DNA of 64,000 nt from JBAWYM01 sp037143575 (GCA_037143575.1 JBAWYM010000001.1:1-64000), one strand, 5' to 3'; shown: positions 25,456-34,434, counted from the first letter of the stretch. Numbers and translations: made by a program. Notes: a model not told the origin generated them from the letters alone.

Positions 25456-26892
25456 TCATTCGATCTCCCTCAGCTGCACCGTCGTCACGTGTGCATCGCC
25501 TTTCGCGAGGACATCCGTGAGAAGAACAACACGCATACCACCCTTGATCAATCCCGCCTTCTTGGCACCATCCAGAGAATCCTCGATAGTTTTCTCGGGC
25601 AAAGCGAAGGGAACAACGAGCGGGAAGATACCGTACACGATCGTGAGAGAGTGCTGAACTGCCGCTGTGGGCGTACAGGCGATGACGGGCAAATCTGGGC
25701 GGAATCGAGCTACTTCGCGGGCCGTTTGGCCGGAACGGGTGATAACGATCATCGCATCGGCTTCGGTGGTCTTGGCGAGACGCACAGCCGCTTCAGCTCG
25801 TGCATCGCGATCATTACGGATAGCGATATCATCGAAATGATGGAAACGAAATTCCCGTGTCTCCGTGGCGCGGATAATGCGGTCCATCATCTCCACGCAC
25901 TTCACCGGATGCTTGCCGGCCGCCGTTTCACCAGAGAGCATGGTGGTATCCGTCCGGGTCGCTGTCGCATGTGCCACATCGGTAACCTCCGCACGGGTCG
26001 GCAACGGAAACGCACTCATACTTTCAAGCATGTGCGTCGCGACGATCACGGGCTTGCCGGCATCGATACAGAGCGACACAATCTCATCCTGATACGCAGG
26101 AAGCTCCTCAATCGGAATATCCGTTCCGAGATCACCGCGCGCAACCATAATGGCATCGGACGCATCGATGATCTCCCGGAGATTCTTCCCGACGGCAACC
26201 TTCGTCTCGATCTTCGTAATGATCTGCATCGCACTCTTCTTTTTCATGAGAAGTGCACGAACTTCTTCGATTTCTTCCGCAGTACGGATGAAGGACAGTG
26301 CAACGGCATCCACGCCCTCGTCGGCACCGTAGGCGATGTCGTCCCAGTCCTTCTGCGTAAGTGATGGAAGATCAATATCGGCGCCGGGAAGATTAATGTG
26401 GCGGCGGGAACCGATGGATCCAGCGTCGAGAGCCTTGGCGATGACGGCGCCATCCTTCTCGATGGAGACAATATCAAAGGAAATACTGCCATTATCGAGG
26501 AGGATGCTCTTGGTCTCACGAACATCCTGCGCGAAACTATCGTAGTTCACTTCGATGACGGCACGATTTTTCGGATCCTGATATTTGGGATTACTGGAGA
26601 AGACCACTTCCTGTCCCAGAGCGATGGGAATCGGCTGAATGACAACGCCGCTGCGAATCTCCGCCCCGCGGGTATCCATGAAGTGCCCGATGCAATAGCC
26701 CTCTTCGTTCAAACGACGAATATGCGCAATGACGGCGGCGTGCTCCTCACGCTTGCCATGCGAAAGGTTGATGCGGGCGATATTCATGCCTGCCTCTGCC
26801 AGAGCGCGGATCTGCTCATACGTATCGGATGCCGGGCCAAGAGTACAAATGATCTTGGTGAGGCGGGAAGTTTTGGAAGAAGTGGTATTCAT
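25456..26892 (-). CDS. pyk: Pyruvate kinase
   Basis: 478 residues, normal length. Converts phosphoenolpyruvate and ADP to pyruvate and ATP. The start at 26892 gives 'TKIICTLGPASD' at the N-terminus and TATCAT six bases upstream. Visible motifs: 'INLSHGKREEHA', 'IITKIETKVAV' (catalytic Lys), 'IMVARGDLGTDIP' and 'TRTDTTMLSGETAAGKHPV'. The C-terminal domain is present ('IVITRSGQTAREVARFRPD'). Monocistronic by spacing. Confidence 0.97.
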   Translation of the reverse strand: MNTTSSKTSRLTKIICTLGPASDTYEQIRALAEAGMNIARINLSHGKREEHAAVIAHIRRLNEEGYCIGHFMDTRGAEIRSGVVIQPIPIALGQEVVFSSNPKYQDPKNRAVIEVNYDSFAQDVRETKSILLDNGSISFDIVSIEKDGAVIAKALDAGSIGSRRHINLPGADIDLPSLTQKDWDDIAYGADEGVDAVALSFIRTAEEIEEVRALLMKKKSAMQIITKIETKVAVGKNLREIIDASDAIMVARGDLGTDIPIEELPAYQDEIVSLCIDAGKPVIVATHMLESMSAFPLPTRAEVTDVAHATATRTDTTMLSGETAAGKHPVKCVEMMDRIIRATETREFRFHHFDDIAIRNDRDARAEAAVRLAKTTEADAMIVITRSGQTAREVARFRPDLPVIACTPTAAVQHSLTIVYGIFPLVVPFALPEKTIEDSLDGAKKAGLIKGGMRVVLLTDVLAKGDAHVTTVQLREIE

Positions 26893-26932
26893 GAGAAGAT
26901 GATAACAGGAGTAGAAATAGAACGTTAACAAA

Positions 26933-27043
26933 TCAGGAGAGTCGCATGAGCAATAAGAATGCAAATAGTGCACTCATGATATCTACGAAACTGAAGACAA
27001 CAATGCCGGCAAGGATGAATGAATGGCTTTTGAGAATATGCAT
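26933..27043 (-). CDS. Small membrane peptide, 36 aa
   Basis: An ATG-TGA frame starting MHILKSHSFILAGIVVF, predominantly one hydrophobic helix with a basic end (LLMRLS). CATAAT ends eight bases before the ATG, the same spacing seen in other leaderless genes here. It lies between pyk and a terminator. No homologue known to me. Confidence 0.42.
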   Translation of the reverse strand: MHILKSHSFILAGIVVFSFVDIMSALFAFLLLMRLS

Positions 27044-27102
27044 GTATGTATATTATGACATACATTGTAACTATTTGCAATTTCGTCACTTCCTCGTAAA
27101 CG

Positions 27103-27127
27103 AAAAGCCCCCCAAGGGGGGCTATCG
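27103..27127 (-). terminator. Rho-independent terminator
   Basis: AGCCCCCC-TT-GGGGGGCT followed by TTTT on the minus strand, about 100 bases after the stop of the Asn/Tyr-rich secreted protein gene. Confidence 0.75.
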
Positions 27128-27222
27128 TCTCCTCCTGATACGGCTTCCTGATTTCCTGCCGTGATAATTCAGGTCATCGTAAGTATGCATTCTCCGCAAT
27201 GTTCGCCGTTCCGAAATTCAGA

Positions 27223-27732
27223 TCAATAGTAATACATCGGTGCGTCGTAGGTCTGCTGGTAATAGCGACGCATGGGGGTACCGGGGGACGTGTACCGCGC
27301 ATCGGACCACTGGTAATCGCAGGGAGTGGATCCGTAGTACGCACCGGAGATCCCACAATTATTCGACCCATTGTACGAGGTGTTGTAGTACGGGCTTACG
27401 ACACCAGAGGTGATATACGGGCTCCTGTAGACGGGCTGGTTGGTATCACAGCCGTTGTAGTACGAATTGCAGTTATTGGAATTATAGTATGTGGATCCAT
27501 TCTGATATCCCGTGTTGTAAGAATTGCGCTGATTGGAGCGGCTGCTTGTCTGATAAGCATCACAGGTATATTGCTGGCAGGATCCATTGGGATCTGAGAA
27601 GAGACAAACACAATCATATGTGTAATTCTGTGATCGGCCTGCAGAGCCACGCGTGTAATTCCCTGCAAGAGCAATCGGAGAAAGAGCAAAAAGTGAGAGG
27701 AGCGTGCCGATGGCAATCAAAGGCTTGTTCAT
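27223..27732 (-). CDS. Secreted Asn/Tyr/Ser-rich protein
   Basis: 169 residues from the ATG at 27732. The signal peptide (MNKPLIAIGTLLSLFALSPIALA) is clear. The mature part is dominated by Asn, Tyr, Ser and Gly with six or more Cys ('YDCVCLFSDPNGSCQQYTCDA', truncated here, and 'NNCNSYYNGCDTNQP'), like low-complexity matrix or adhesive proteins. No known domain. Confidence 0.72.
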   Translation of the reverse strand: MNKPLIAIGTLLSLFALSPIALAGNYTRGSAGRSQNYTYDCVCLFSDPNGSCQQYTCDAYQTSSRSNQRNSYNTGYQNGSTYYNSNNCNSYYNGCDTNQPVYRSPYITSGVVSPYYNTSYNGSNNCGISGAYYGSTPCDYQWSDARYTSPGTPMRRYYQQTYDAPMYYY

Positions 27733-27920
27733 ACGATGGGAGGGAAGAGTAAAATGAAGACTGAAGAAGGAAATCATCATTATGCTCTGATCATCTTTGG
27801 TCAAGAATGACTGGTAGACACTTTGCAGGTATTAGTTCTTTGTTATTATTTTGGAATGAAGGAAGAGAAAAGGAAGGAAAGGATTGAAATGAACATCAGA
27901 ACCGAGACTCCCTTCACAGT

Positions 27921-28469
27921 TTACCACTGCACCTTCTGCGGCATGATCTGCTGGCGCAGCTGCAGCTCGTATTCCGTCATGGCGATATCGAGCTCATTAT
28001 TCTCCGAATCCCGTCGCAGAGAAATGCGCTTCAGTCTCTGCGTATGAGCGGTACTGGTCAGCTGACGAATTCTCGTGAGTATCTTCAGATTCCCCTGCAG
28101 CCTCTGATATTCCTCCGCCTGATTCTTGTCACCGGAGAGCTGGCTGATTATGAGCTGTACCATGGAGATTTCGCGCTCCATCCGGAGATCCGCATCCTTC
28201 CAGCGATAATTCTCATCATTCACCAGAGCATCATCGCAGGCTTTGATCTCTGCACGACGTTTATCGATCGTCAACTTGTACGACGCAATCTGAGCAGTGA
28301 TCTCCGTCTCCTGTTCTGCCTGCCTGCACTTCAGTCCGGCTGCAGATCCCTGTTTCTGCTGGATGGCGTCACAGCTCTGCGCTGCCTGAGCGCTTCCGGC
28401 GATCATCAGTGATCCGATCAACATGCCCATGATGGTGAGGCGCAAACGCAAGGAAAGTATTCCTAACAT
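27921..28469 (-). CDS. Exported coiled-coil protein
   Basis: 182 residues from the ATG at 28469 (MLGILSLRLRLTIMG). A signal peptide ends near 'GSAQAAQS'. The rest is charged and helical ('AEQETEITAQIASYKLTIDK', 'RIRQLTSTAHTQRLKRISLR') with two Cys early in the mature part and one in the middle. Likely an extracytoplasmic helical bundle; function unknown. Confidence 0.65.
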   Translation of the reverse strand: MLGILSLRLRLTIMGMLIGSLMIAGSAQAAQSCDAIQQKQGSAAGLKCRQAEQETEITAQIASYKLTIDKRRAEIKACDDALVNDENYRWKDADLRMEREISMVQLIISQLSGDKNQAEEYQRLQGNLKILTRIRQLTSTAHTQRLKRISLRRDSENNELDIAMTEYELQLRQQIMPQKVQW

Positions 28470-28538
28470 GAAGACTCTCCCATCGAAAGCCAAAGACTAT
28501 TGTTCTTTCGATAGGATGATTGCGTAGTATTCGATGAG

Positions 28539-29114
28539 TTACGGCGTTTTCCCCTGACGGAAGAACTCCTCGATCGACGCAATACGGGTACGGGCAAGCT
28601 CCCGCAAATGCATCAGCTGCTCGTAGCGCTGCGAAATGAGTGGTGTGAAGTGGACGCGAACTTCCGTCTCCTGCGCCTCCAGGATCAGACTTCCGTACCC
28701 CAGGAGATTTTGGATGATGCCATGCTGCCGTTTGTGAATATCCTGAATCACCCAGAGATCGGTGGATTCGTGATCATCGGTGGTGATGAGCGTCTTCTTG
28801 ATCCGGTGGAGCTTCTTGTCCGTCACCACGATCACGTAGAGAAGGTAATGAAACCAGCGATCGAGGTATTCGAAATGCGAAAGCAGGAAAAAGGCGGTAA
28901 GAATGAGAAGAATTGTCTGGCGTATGTACGGCTCATTCAAGGATCCAGTTCCCAGGATGGCGAATCCCGCGGCAACAATCAGCACATTCCAGAGGATCAA
29001 ACGAAACGTGGGCCACAGCATCCTGATCCAGTGCTGATGGAAGTAAAACTGGAAGTGCTCCTCTTCATCCTTCCCCTGGAAGCGGTAGCCGGCGGTGCGA
29101 TCGGAGATCATCAT
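28539..29114 (-). CDS. Membrane protein with PH-like (bPH2) C-terminal domain
   Basis: 191 residues starting at one of two adjacent ATGs (29114/29111). Two membrane helices (about 35-60 and 65-85) are followed by a soluble beta-rich part with 'VVTDKKLHRIKKTLITTDDH' and 'IIQNLLGYGSLILEAQETEV', a pattern of bacterial PH (YdbT/bPH2) domains. Probably cytoplasmic-facing at the membrane. Partner genes not evident, except the small membrane gene upstream. Confidence 0.65.
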   Translation of the reverse strand: MMISDRTAGYRFQGKDEEEHFQFYFHQHWIRMLWPTFRLILWNVLIVAAGFAILGTGSLNEPYIRQTILLILTAFFLLSHFEYLDRWFHYLLYVIVVTDKKLHRIKKTLITTDDHESTDLWVIQDIHKRQHGIIQNLLGYGSLILEAQETEVRVHFTPLISQRYEQLMHLRELARTRIASIEEFFRQGKTP

Positions 29115-29154
29115 GATTTCAGGGAAGATGCAGTGAAGAAGTGAAAGTGGAAAG

Positions 29155-29385
29155 TCATGGCCACAAGAAGATGTAAGCAATGACGATGACCGCGATGAGG
29201 AAAGAAATATGCAGGATCATGGCGAGGCGATTTCTCCAGATCGTGTAGTAACTGAAGAACGTACGCTCGCCCTGATTGGGGAGGCAGATCTGATGGAATC
29301 TTCTATTGAAAAGCATCCACATCGTTCCCTCGATCAGGAGAATGAAGACGATCCAACTGCCGATGGCGATCCAGAGGGAGGACAT
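29155..29385 (-). CDS. Small two-helix membrane protein
   Basis: 76 residues from the ATG at 29385 (MSSLWIAIGSWIVFI). Hydrophobic helices at about 4-22 and 54-74, joined by a basic aromatic loop ('RRFHQICLPNQGERTFFSYY'). TATAAT at 29395-29400 is nine bases before the start, giving a leaderless message. It lies 40 bases before the bPH2-like gene, so the two may be co-transcribed. Confidence 0.65.
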   Translation of the reverse strand: MSSLWIAIGSWIVFILLIEGTMWMLFNRRFHQICLPNQGERTFFSYYTIWRNRLAMILHISFLIAVIVIAYIFLWP

Positions 29386-29469
29386 CGACTGTCCATTATA
29401 CACCCTGATCCCAGAGGACAGGAACATGCGCACCGATTACGGCATGGTCAGGCTTCAGCTCATGGCGGC

Positions 29470-29498
29470 GCCACGTGCGGCGCAGGCGTTATACGTGG
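29470..29498. repeat. CCACGTGCG..ATACGTGG hairpin at tRNA 3' end
   Basis: GCCACGTGCGGCGCAGGCGT-TATACGTGG; on the minus strand it starts with the CCA of tRNA-Arg. Other copies are at 33918, 34043 and 41402. Confidence 0.8.
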
Positions 29499-29572
29499 TA
29501 CCCCCGGCAGGACTCGAACCTGCGGCCAACAGGTTAGAAACCTGCTGCTCTATCCAACTGAGCTACGGGGGC
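29496..29572 (-). tRNA. tRNA-Arg (anticodon TCT)
   Basis: 77 bases with encoded CCA. Acceptor GCCCCCG/CGGGGGT (terminal G-T pair), D arm GCTCAGTTGGATAGAGC, anticodon arm CAGG-TTTCTAA-CCTG, T loop TTCGAGT. Confidence 0.93.
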
Positions 29573-29615
29573 ACATGATGCGAAACAAGGATCGGACATC
29601 CACTGAAAGACCATA

Positions 29616-29647
29616 CTGTCATCCTGAGCGTAGTCGAAGGATGACAG
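29616..29647. repeat. Palindromic repeat, GAGCGTAGTCGAA family
   Basis: Arms CTGTCATCC/GGATGACAG around TGAGCGTAGTCGAA, between tRNA-Arg and recG. Confidence 0.9.
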
Positions 29648-29731
29648 GTGGATGCTGAATGAATTATACCACAAAACACACCCAATCTTTTAAATGGAGG
29701 AGGATCACCATCGAAATAGTGACCTCCGAAA

Positions 29732-31768
29732 CTAACCCTCCCCCATCACTTTCTCCGCAGCCTTCCTCACCCGGATCACAAATTCCGGCTGGAAGAATTT
29801 GCTGAGCATCGGACCGGAGAATCCGCTCTGCCGCAGTCCGAAGAGCTCTCCGGGGCCGCGGATTTTCAAATCGATTTCTGCAAGGATGAATCCATTATTG
29901 TGCTTCTCCATCGCTTTGAGTCGCTGCGAATGGGATTGCTCGGGAGTGGTGGTGAAGAGGAAACAATGACTTTGGAAATCACTGCGCCCCACTCTCCCGC
30001 GAAACTGATGCAGCTGAGCGAGGCCGAAGCGCTCCGCTCCTTCGATGAGAATAATCGTCGCATTGGGGATATCGATTCCCACTTCGATCACCGAGGTCGA
30101 TACGAGAATATCGAACTTCCTGTCCTTGAATTCCCGCATGATCCGCTCCTTGTCCTTGGGAACCATCTGCCCGTGGAGTGCGATGATCCGACGTCGCGGA
30201 AAGCTCTGTTTTAGGCGCTTCTCCTCACTCTCCACACTCTTGATCTCTAGCATCTCCGGGTCCTTGGATTCTCCGATGAGCGGGCAGATGACGAAGACCT
30301 GCCTCCCCTCCCCTATCTCGTGATCCACGAAGTGCTCGACGGTGATGCGATCGAGCGGAGAGGTGACTTTGGTGTGAATGACTTTGCGATTCCCCGGCTT
30401 CTCCAGGAGAACCGAAAGATCGTGATGGCCGTACGCGGTCAGCGCCAGAGTGCGCGGAATGGGAGTAGCAGTCATGGCGAGGAAATGCGGATTGCCCTTC
30501 TCCGTGAGCTTGGTGCGCTGCTCCACGCCGAAGCGATGCTGCTCGTCAACGATTACAAGCTTGAGATCGTGGAAGGACACGGAATCCTGGATCAGTGCGT
30601 GTGTTCCGATCAGAACGTCAACCGTCCCGAGAGCGATATCATGGCGGACGGCGTCTGCTTCCCCTTGCGTGAGCGATCCGGTCAGCAAAGCAACACGCGG
30701 CATCCGGTAGGCTGGAACAGGCTCCCCTGCCCTCTTGCGCTCCTGGAGAAAATTATGCAGTCCGATCAATGTACGCCCGACCGTTTCGCAGTGCTGCCTC
30801 GCAAGCACTTCGGTGGGAACCATGAAGGCACACTGGCCTCCGGTCGAAAGCACATTCGCCATGACTGCCGTCGCCACAAGAGTTTTTCCAGAGCCGACAT
30901 CCCCTTCCAGTAACCGCGACATCGCGACGTCCTTCTCCATGTCTTTGAGAATTTCGTAAATCGCGATCTTCTGACTAGCCGTGGGCGTGAACTTCAGCGA
31001 GGCAAAGAACACTTTGATCAGCTCCACATTCATCGGGATCTTCAGGCGTTCCTGCCGTACACGCTGCCATTCCTGACGACGATGGAGCGCATCCATCTGC
31101 ATGTTGTAGAGCTCCTCGAAGGCGATGCGCTCGAGGGCTTTTTCGACATCTTCGGGTTTGTCGGGGAAGTGTAGCGTTTCGATGGCCTCGGTTCGGGTCA
31201 TCAGCTTCTCCTCGGCCAGAATCTCCTTCGGCAATGTCTCCGGAAGATTCTTCATCAACGGTCGCACAAGTGCCATCTTCTCGCGGAGCCACTTGGTATT
31301 GATGATGGCGTGCTGCGGATAAAGAGGAACCAGACGTCCGGCATGGACGAGCGGCTTGGAACCGGCCTTCTCGAATGTCGGGCTCTTCATCTTCAGCGCG
31401 TACCCGTCTTCCACGATCTTGCCCGTCAGGACGACCTCGTCATCTTCCTTGAGCATCCGCATGATGTGCGGCTGGTTGAACCACGTCACTTCCAGCGACG
31501 CTCCGTCACTGTCGGTGAGGAGCGCTTTCACGAGCCTCTTGCCTGCCCGCAACCGCACGAGCTCAATGCGGCTGATCGTTCCGCGCACCGTTGTCTTCTC
31601 ATTGAGAACAGCCTGCTCGATGGTGTGAATCTGACTGAGGTCTTCGTGGCTGCGTGGCAAAAAGAGAATCATCTGCTCCACCGTCCTGATTCCCATCTCC
31701 TCCAATGCCAGCACGTGCGCCGTCGTCGTGTGCAGAACGGTGCTGAGAGGAGAGGTGAGGTCCATCAT
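29732..31768 (-). CDS. recG: ATP-dependent DNA helicase RecG
   Basis: 678 residues, normal length. It remodels stalled forks and branched DNA. Wedge/OB domain about 55-150; Walker A 'LLEGDVGSGKT' near 287-297; 'VIVDEQHRFG' (DEQH box); 'MTATPIPRTLAL'; 'QFRGRVGRS' (motif VI) and the C-terminal TRG region ('GELFGLRQSGF'). The start ATG overlaps the stop of the GerMN gene by four bases (ATGA), so they are co-transcribed; TATACT just before the start also allows an internal leaderless promoter. Confidence 0.97.
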   Translation of the reverse strand: MMDLTSPLSTVLHTTTAHVLALEEMGIRTVEQMILFLPRSHEDLSQIHTIEQAVLNEKTTVRGTISRIELVRLRAGKRLVKALLTDSDGASLEVTWFNQPHIMRMLKEDDEVVLTGKIVEDGYALKMKSPTFEKAGSKPLVHAGRLVPLYPQHAIINTKWLREKMALVRPLMKNLPETLPKEILAEEKLMTRTEAIETLHFPDKPEDVEKALERIAFEELYNMQMDALHRRQEWQRVRQERLKIPMNVELIKVFFASLKFTPTASQKIAIYEILKDMEKDVAMSRLLEGDVGSGKTLVATAVMANVLSTGGQCAFMVPTEVLARQHCETVGRTLIGLHNFLQERKRAGEPVPAYRMPRVALLTGSLTQGEADAVRHDIALGTVDVLIGTHALIQDSVSFHDLKLVIVDEQHRFGVEQRTKLTEKGNPHFLAMTATPIPRTLALTAYGHHDLSVLLEKPGNRKVIHTKVTSPLDRITVEHFVDHEIGEGRQVFVICPLIGESKDPEMLEIKSVESEEKRLKQSFPRRRIIALHGQMVPKDKERIMREFKDRKFDILVSTSVIEVGIDIPNATIILIEGAERFGLAQLHQFRGRVGRSDFQSHCFLFTTTPEQSHSQRLKAMEKHNNGFILAEIDLKIRGPGELFGLRQSGFSGPMLSKFFQPEFVIRVRKAAEKVMGEG

Positions 31769-32679
31769 GGCAAGTATAACCTACCATCAACGCTCACCGT
31801 GACATCCGTCACCACACGAAACTGCTTCGCGGTACGCACAATCTGATCCAGCATTCCCCTCTCGCGACAGGTTGTTCCGCTGCCGGATGCTGCGATACCA
31901 ACGATATTCACAGACAAATTCCCCTTTCGCAAATCCAGAGATTGCAGCCCTGCTCCTTCGGGAATCTGTGTGAAAAATGCCTGTCGAAGGTCCAGCTCCG
32001 TCGGTCCCTTGAGCAATTCCGCAATGGCTCCTCGCAGCGGATCATCCGTCAACGGAAGCCGGCGGACCACTGGATACGACACATCGCAGAATGCATCTGC
32101 AGGATTGCGCTCAGCATTGCTGAAGTAGACCTTCACATCCTGCGACGGGATGGAGGCAAATCGGATGGGGATGAGAACGGAAGTCATGAACTTCATTCTT
32201 CGGGAATACAGGGAAACATCGAGAATTCCGCCGGTTCCTTGCGGAACATCGTAACTCAGATATTCATCGAAATGCACAAACTTCCCTGAACCCGCAGAAG
32301 GGTAATGCCGGATAACCTCCGTGAGCGAGGAGCCGTCACGATCCAGGAGAGCAAGCTGGAGAATATTCCCGCTCCCGATGATCGCATCACCCACAATGTG
32401 CAGAGGAAGATCGATGGATGCTCCCTGAGACGGGGCGAAGATCCGAATGGGTGAAGAGACGTCCTCCCAGAACATCCGCACTCCGGCACGACATTGGCGC
32501 GGAAAAGTGGGGATGATGGGAAAGCCGGCAGTCTCACACGAAACAAAATCCGTCGCCTTCGACAGGGAATTGAGAGAGAAGAACACGCAGCCGGGACCCG
32601 TACACGCAATCGTGAGATACACAATGGCCATCACCAGACCCACGCAACCGATGACCAGCATTTGCAGAATGGCCCTCAT
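31765..32679 (-). CDS. Membrane-anchored Gmad2/GerMN domain protein
   Basis: 304 residues. N-terminal membrane helix (about 5-28), then an Ig-like Gmad2 domain ('IRIFAPSQGASIDLPLHIVG', about 78-180) and a GerMN domain ('VKVYFSNAERNPAD', 'LRGAIAELLKGPTELD', 'LRKGNLSVNI', about 185-300). These domains occur in sporulation and envelope lipoproteins; CPR bacteria do not sporulate as far as known, so a peptidoglycan or envelope role is more likely (inference). Overlaps recG by four bases. Confidence 0.85.
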   Translation of the reverse strand: MRAILQMLVIGCVGLVMAIVYLTIACTGPGCVFFSLNSLSKATDFVSCETAGFPIIPTFPRQCRAGVRMFWEDVSSPIRIFAPSQGASIDLPLHIVGDAIIGSGNILQLALLDRDGSSLTEVIRHYPSAGSGKFVHFDEYLSYDVPQGTGGILDVSLYSRRMKFMTSVLIPIRFASIPSQDVKVYFSNAERNPADAFCDVSYPVVRRLPLTDDPLRGAIAELLKGPTELDLRQAFFTQIPEGAGLQSLDLRKGNLSVNIVGIAASGSGTTCRERGMLDQIVRTAKQFRVVTDVTVSVDGRLYLP

Positions 32680-32755
32680 AAATACATACGGTATCGAATA
32701 TGAGCCTCAATGGCTATTGCGCATTTTCTCTGATCTCAGATTCTGCGGCTGAGAT

Positions 32756-33547
32756 CTACACTCCGAAAGATGTGCGAATCTTTTCCAGCTTTTCTCTGTA
32801 TTTTCCTTCAATAGCAGTACCAGTATTAAAGATCCTATCGATGGCAAATATCTGATTCGATATCCAGTTGCACATCAATCGCACCGTGCCAGATCGAGCT
32901 GCTGCATCCATTGATTGGAAATAGTCTTTCTGTTGCAGGAAATATAATGCCGCGATCATTTTTTCAATCCGTCGGATCTTGGCATTAGCTTCGATAAGCT
33001 CATGGTTGTCCTCCAGGTTTTGACCTTCCTCTGTATGATCGATATCCTCTTCCTGTTCCTCTGGAGAAATGAACAAATACGGTTGTGCATTCACAGAATC
33101 AATATCCACTGCGGAGTACAGGGCGTCCAGAAACATAATTGCATGTTCCGCCTTCATGTAACGTCTCCATTCCGTTGATTGTATTTCATGCTGTGCCTGT
33201 GCCAACCTTAAATCAGGTAACATCGCGACATATCTCTGTGGGTCTGCGACATTTCCAGTTTCCAAAGCACAATCGATATCTTTTTGCAGTCCCCTCAATA
33301 GATCATTGATGCTTTCTGCAGGTACTGAGAGACAGGAAAGAACTTGCTTTCTTGTTTCATTGTAGGGCCTTTGCAGAGTTAAGTCGGCACCGTATCCCCC
33401 TTCATTCAGATACTGAAAATCGGCAAAAACGCGAAGGTGCTCTGCCTCTTTCATCAGCTGTAGTGCCTTTTCAGTATCCATCACATTCGCTGCGTCACGA
33501 GCTTCTCGGAGTAACTCAAAAGTTTTATCCTGAATAATGTTATTCAT
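32756..33547 (-). CDS. Hypothetical helical protein
   Basis: 263 residues. Soluble, helical and acidic, with no signal peptide, membrane helix or known motif; segments such as 'ELLREARDAANVMDTEKALQ' and 'NAKIRRIEKMIAALYFLQQK' suggest a TPR-like or coiled bundle. TATAAT lies six bases before the ATG (33554-33559), a textbook leaderless start. AT-richer than its neighbours. Confidence 0.7.
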   Translation of the reverse strand: MNNIIQDKTFELLREARDAANVMDTEKALQLMKEAEHLRVFADFQYLNEGGYGADLTLQRPYNETRKQVLSCLSVPAESINDLLRGLQKDIDCALETGNVADPQRYVAMLPDLRLAQAQHEIQSTEWRRYMKAEHAIMFLDALYSAVDIDSVNAQPYLFISPEEQEEDIDHTEEGQNLEDNHELIEANAKIRRIEKMIAALYFLQQKDYFQSMDAAARSGTVRLMCNWISNQIFAIDRIFNTGTAIEGKYREKLEKIRTSFGV

Positions 33548-33632
33548 ATTAACATTATAACATAGTTAGTGCATGAATGTCGAATCTGGATAAATGGCTT
33601 TCTATGAGGAGAAACGGGGGCAGCGCTCAATG

Positions 33633-33662
33633 AATAACCCCGCACTCTAAGTGCGAGGTATC
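33633..33662. repeat. CCCCGCACTC hairpin repeat, copy 1
   Basis: AATAACCCCGCACTC-TAA-GTGCGAGGTATC. Same frame of conserved bases as 33799-33827 with compensating stem changes (CGCACT/AGTGCG against CGCTCT/AGAGCG), a REP-like pattern. Confidence 0.75.
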
Positions 33663-33798
33663 CCCGCCCAGTCTGCAGAACTAAGTTTGTGATGTTTTCA
33701 AAGTAATTCAAAAACCGTCCACCCCCAGCAGAGGAACCATTCTACCGACGAGGATCATGATCAATCACTTGCATCAGATAGCTATGAGCAGACGTAGG

Positions 33799-33827
33799 TT
33801 TACCCCGCTCTCGAAGAGCGAGGTATC
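33799..33827. repeat. CCCCGCTCTC hairpin repeat, copy 2
   Basis: TTTACCCCGCTCTC-GAA-GAGCGAGGTATC, matching copy 1 with covarying stem bases. Confidence 0.75.
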
Positions 33828-34069
33828 ACGGAATGAATAGCCTGGCGGTGCCCCGTATAGGGGACGTGTCCCCACGGGGACTATACGTCCACGTGCGCCC
33901 TCAGGATGATGTGGCCGTGCCACGTGCGCCGCAGGCGTTATACGTGGTCGGGGCGAAAGGACTTCCTTCGGCTCGCTCCGCTCGCTCAGGATAAACTTCT
34001 CGTCCTTTTTTCAGAGAGAAAATCTGCAAAATGATCTGGCTGTGCCACGTGCGGCGCAGCCGTTTTACG

Positions 34070-34146
34070 TGGTCGGGGCGAAAGGACTCGAACCTTCGAC
34101 CTTACGGTCCCGAACCGTACGCTCTAGCCAACTGAGCTACGCCCCG
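34070..34146 (-). tRNA. tRNA-Pro (anticodon CGG)
   Basis: 77 bases with encoded CCA. Acceptor CGGGGCG/CGCCCCG, anticodon arm TACGG-TTCGGGA-CCGTA, T loop TTCGAGT. A partial duplicate of its 3' end lies about 125 bases farther downstream on its strand. Confidence 0.94.
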
Positions 34147-34282
34147 ATGGTGTTCATAACTGGATCTAGGATTCATCGGTGCGAAGACGGGAGCAACACT
34201 CCGATAGCCGCGACATCCTAGCAGAGCCCGGCCCGAGGGGAAGCAAATATCCGGCTCCCTTTCCATCTCACGAATCTCATTC

Positions 34283-34310
34283 TTGACTACACGCAAACCA
34301 GTGCTAGATT
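34283..34310 (+). promoter_or_regulatory. Promoter of Thr/Ile leader
   Basis: TTGACT, 16 bases, TAGATT; the leader ATG is 11 bases after the -10 element. Same -35 and spacing as the promoter at 13984. Confidence 0.7.
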
Positions 34311-34321
34311 TAATGCAGTCC

Positions 34322-34378
34322 ATGACCACCCGGTCCACGATCATCAGCATTATCATTACCACCCCCACCACGGCGTGA
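34322..34378 (+). CDS. Thr/Ile-rich leader peptide
   Basis: 18 residues, MTTRSTIISIIITTPTTA, with seven Thr and five Ile. The stop region GGCGTGAGGAGA can pair with TCTCCCGCGCC of the following terminator, the antiterminator arrangement. It resembles enterobacterial thr leader peptides in composition, yet no threonine or isoleucine gene follows. Confidence 0.6.
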   Translation: MTTRSTIISIIITTPTTA

Positions 34379-34413
34379 GGAGATAACTGTTGAACAATTC
34401 CTTCCCTTTCTCT

Positions 34414-34434
34414 CCCGCGCCAAGCGGGTTTTTT
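34414..34434 (+). terminator. Attenuator terminator of the Thr/Ile leader
   Basis: CCCGC-GCCAA-GCGGG followed by six T. The start codon of the next gene is only two bases after the T-run. Confidence 0.82.

Larger units (their letters stand above)
33548..34069. other. Repeat-filled intergenic region
   Basis: No convincing gene. It holds the two CCCCGC hairpins, GGGGACGTGTCCCC palindrome at about 33861, CACGTGCG hairpins, and a 23-base copy (33941-33963) of the 3' end of the adjacent tRNA-Pro (TACGTGGTCGGGGCGAAAGG and on). Confidence 0.7.
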
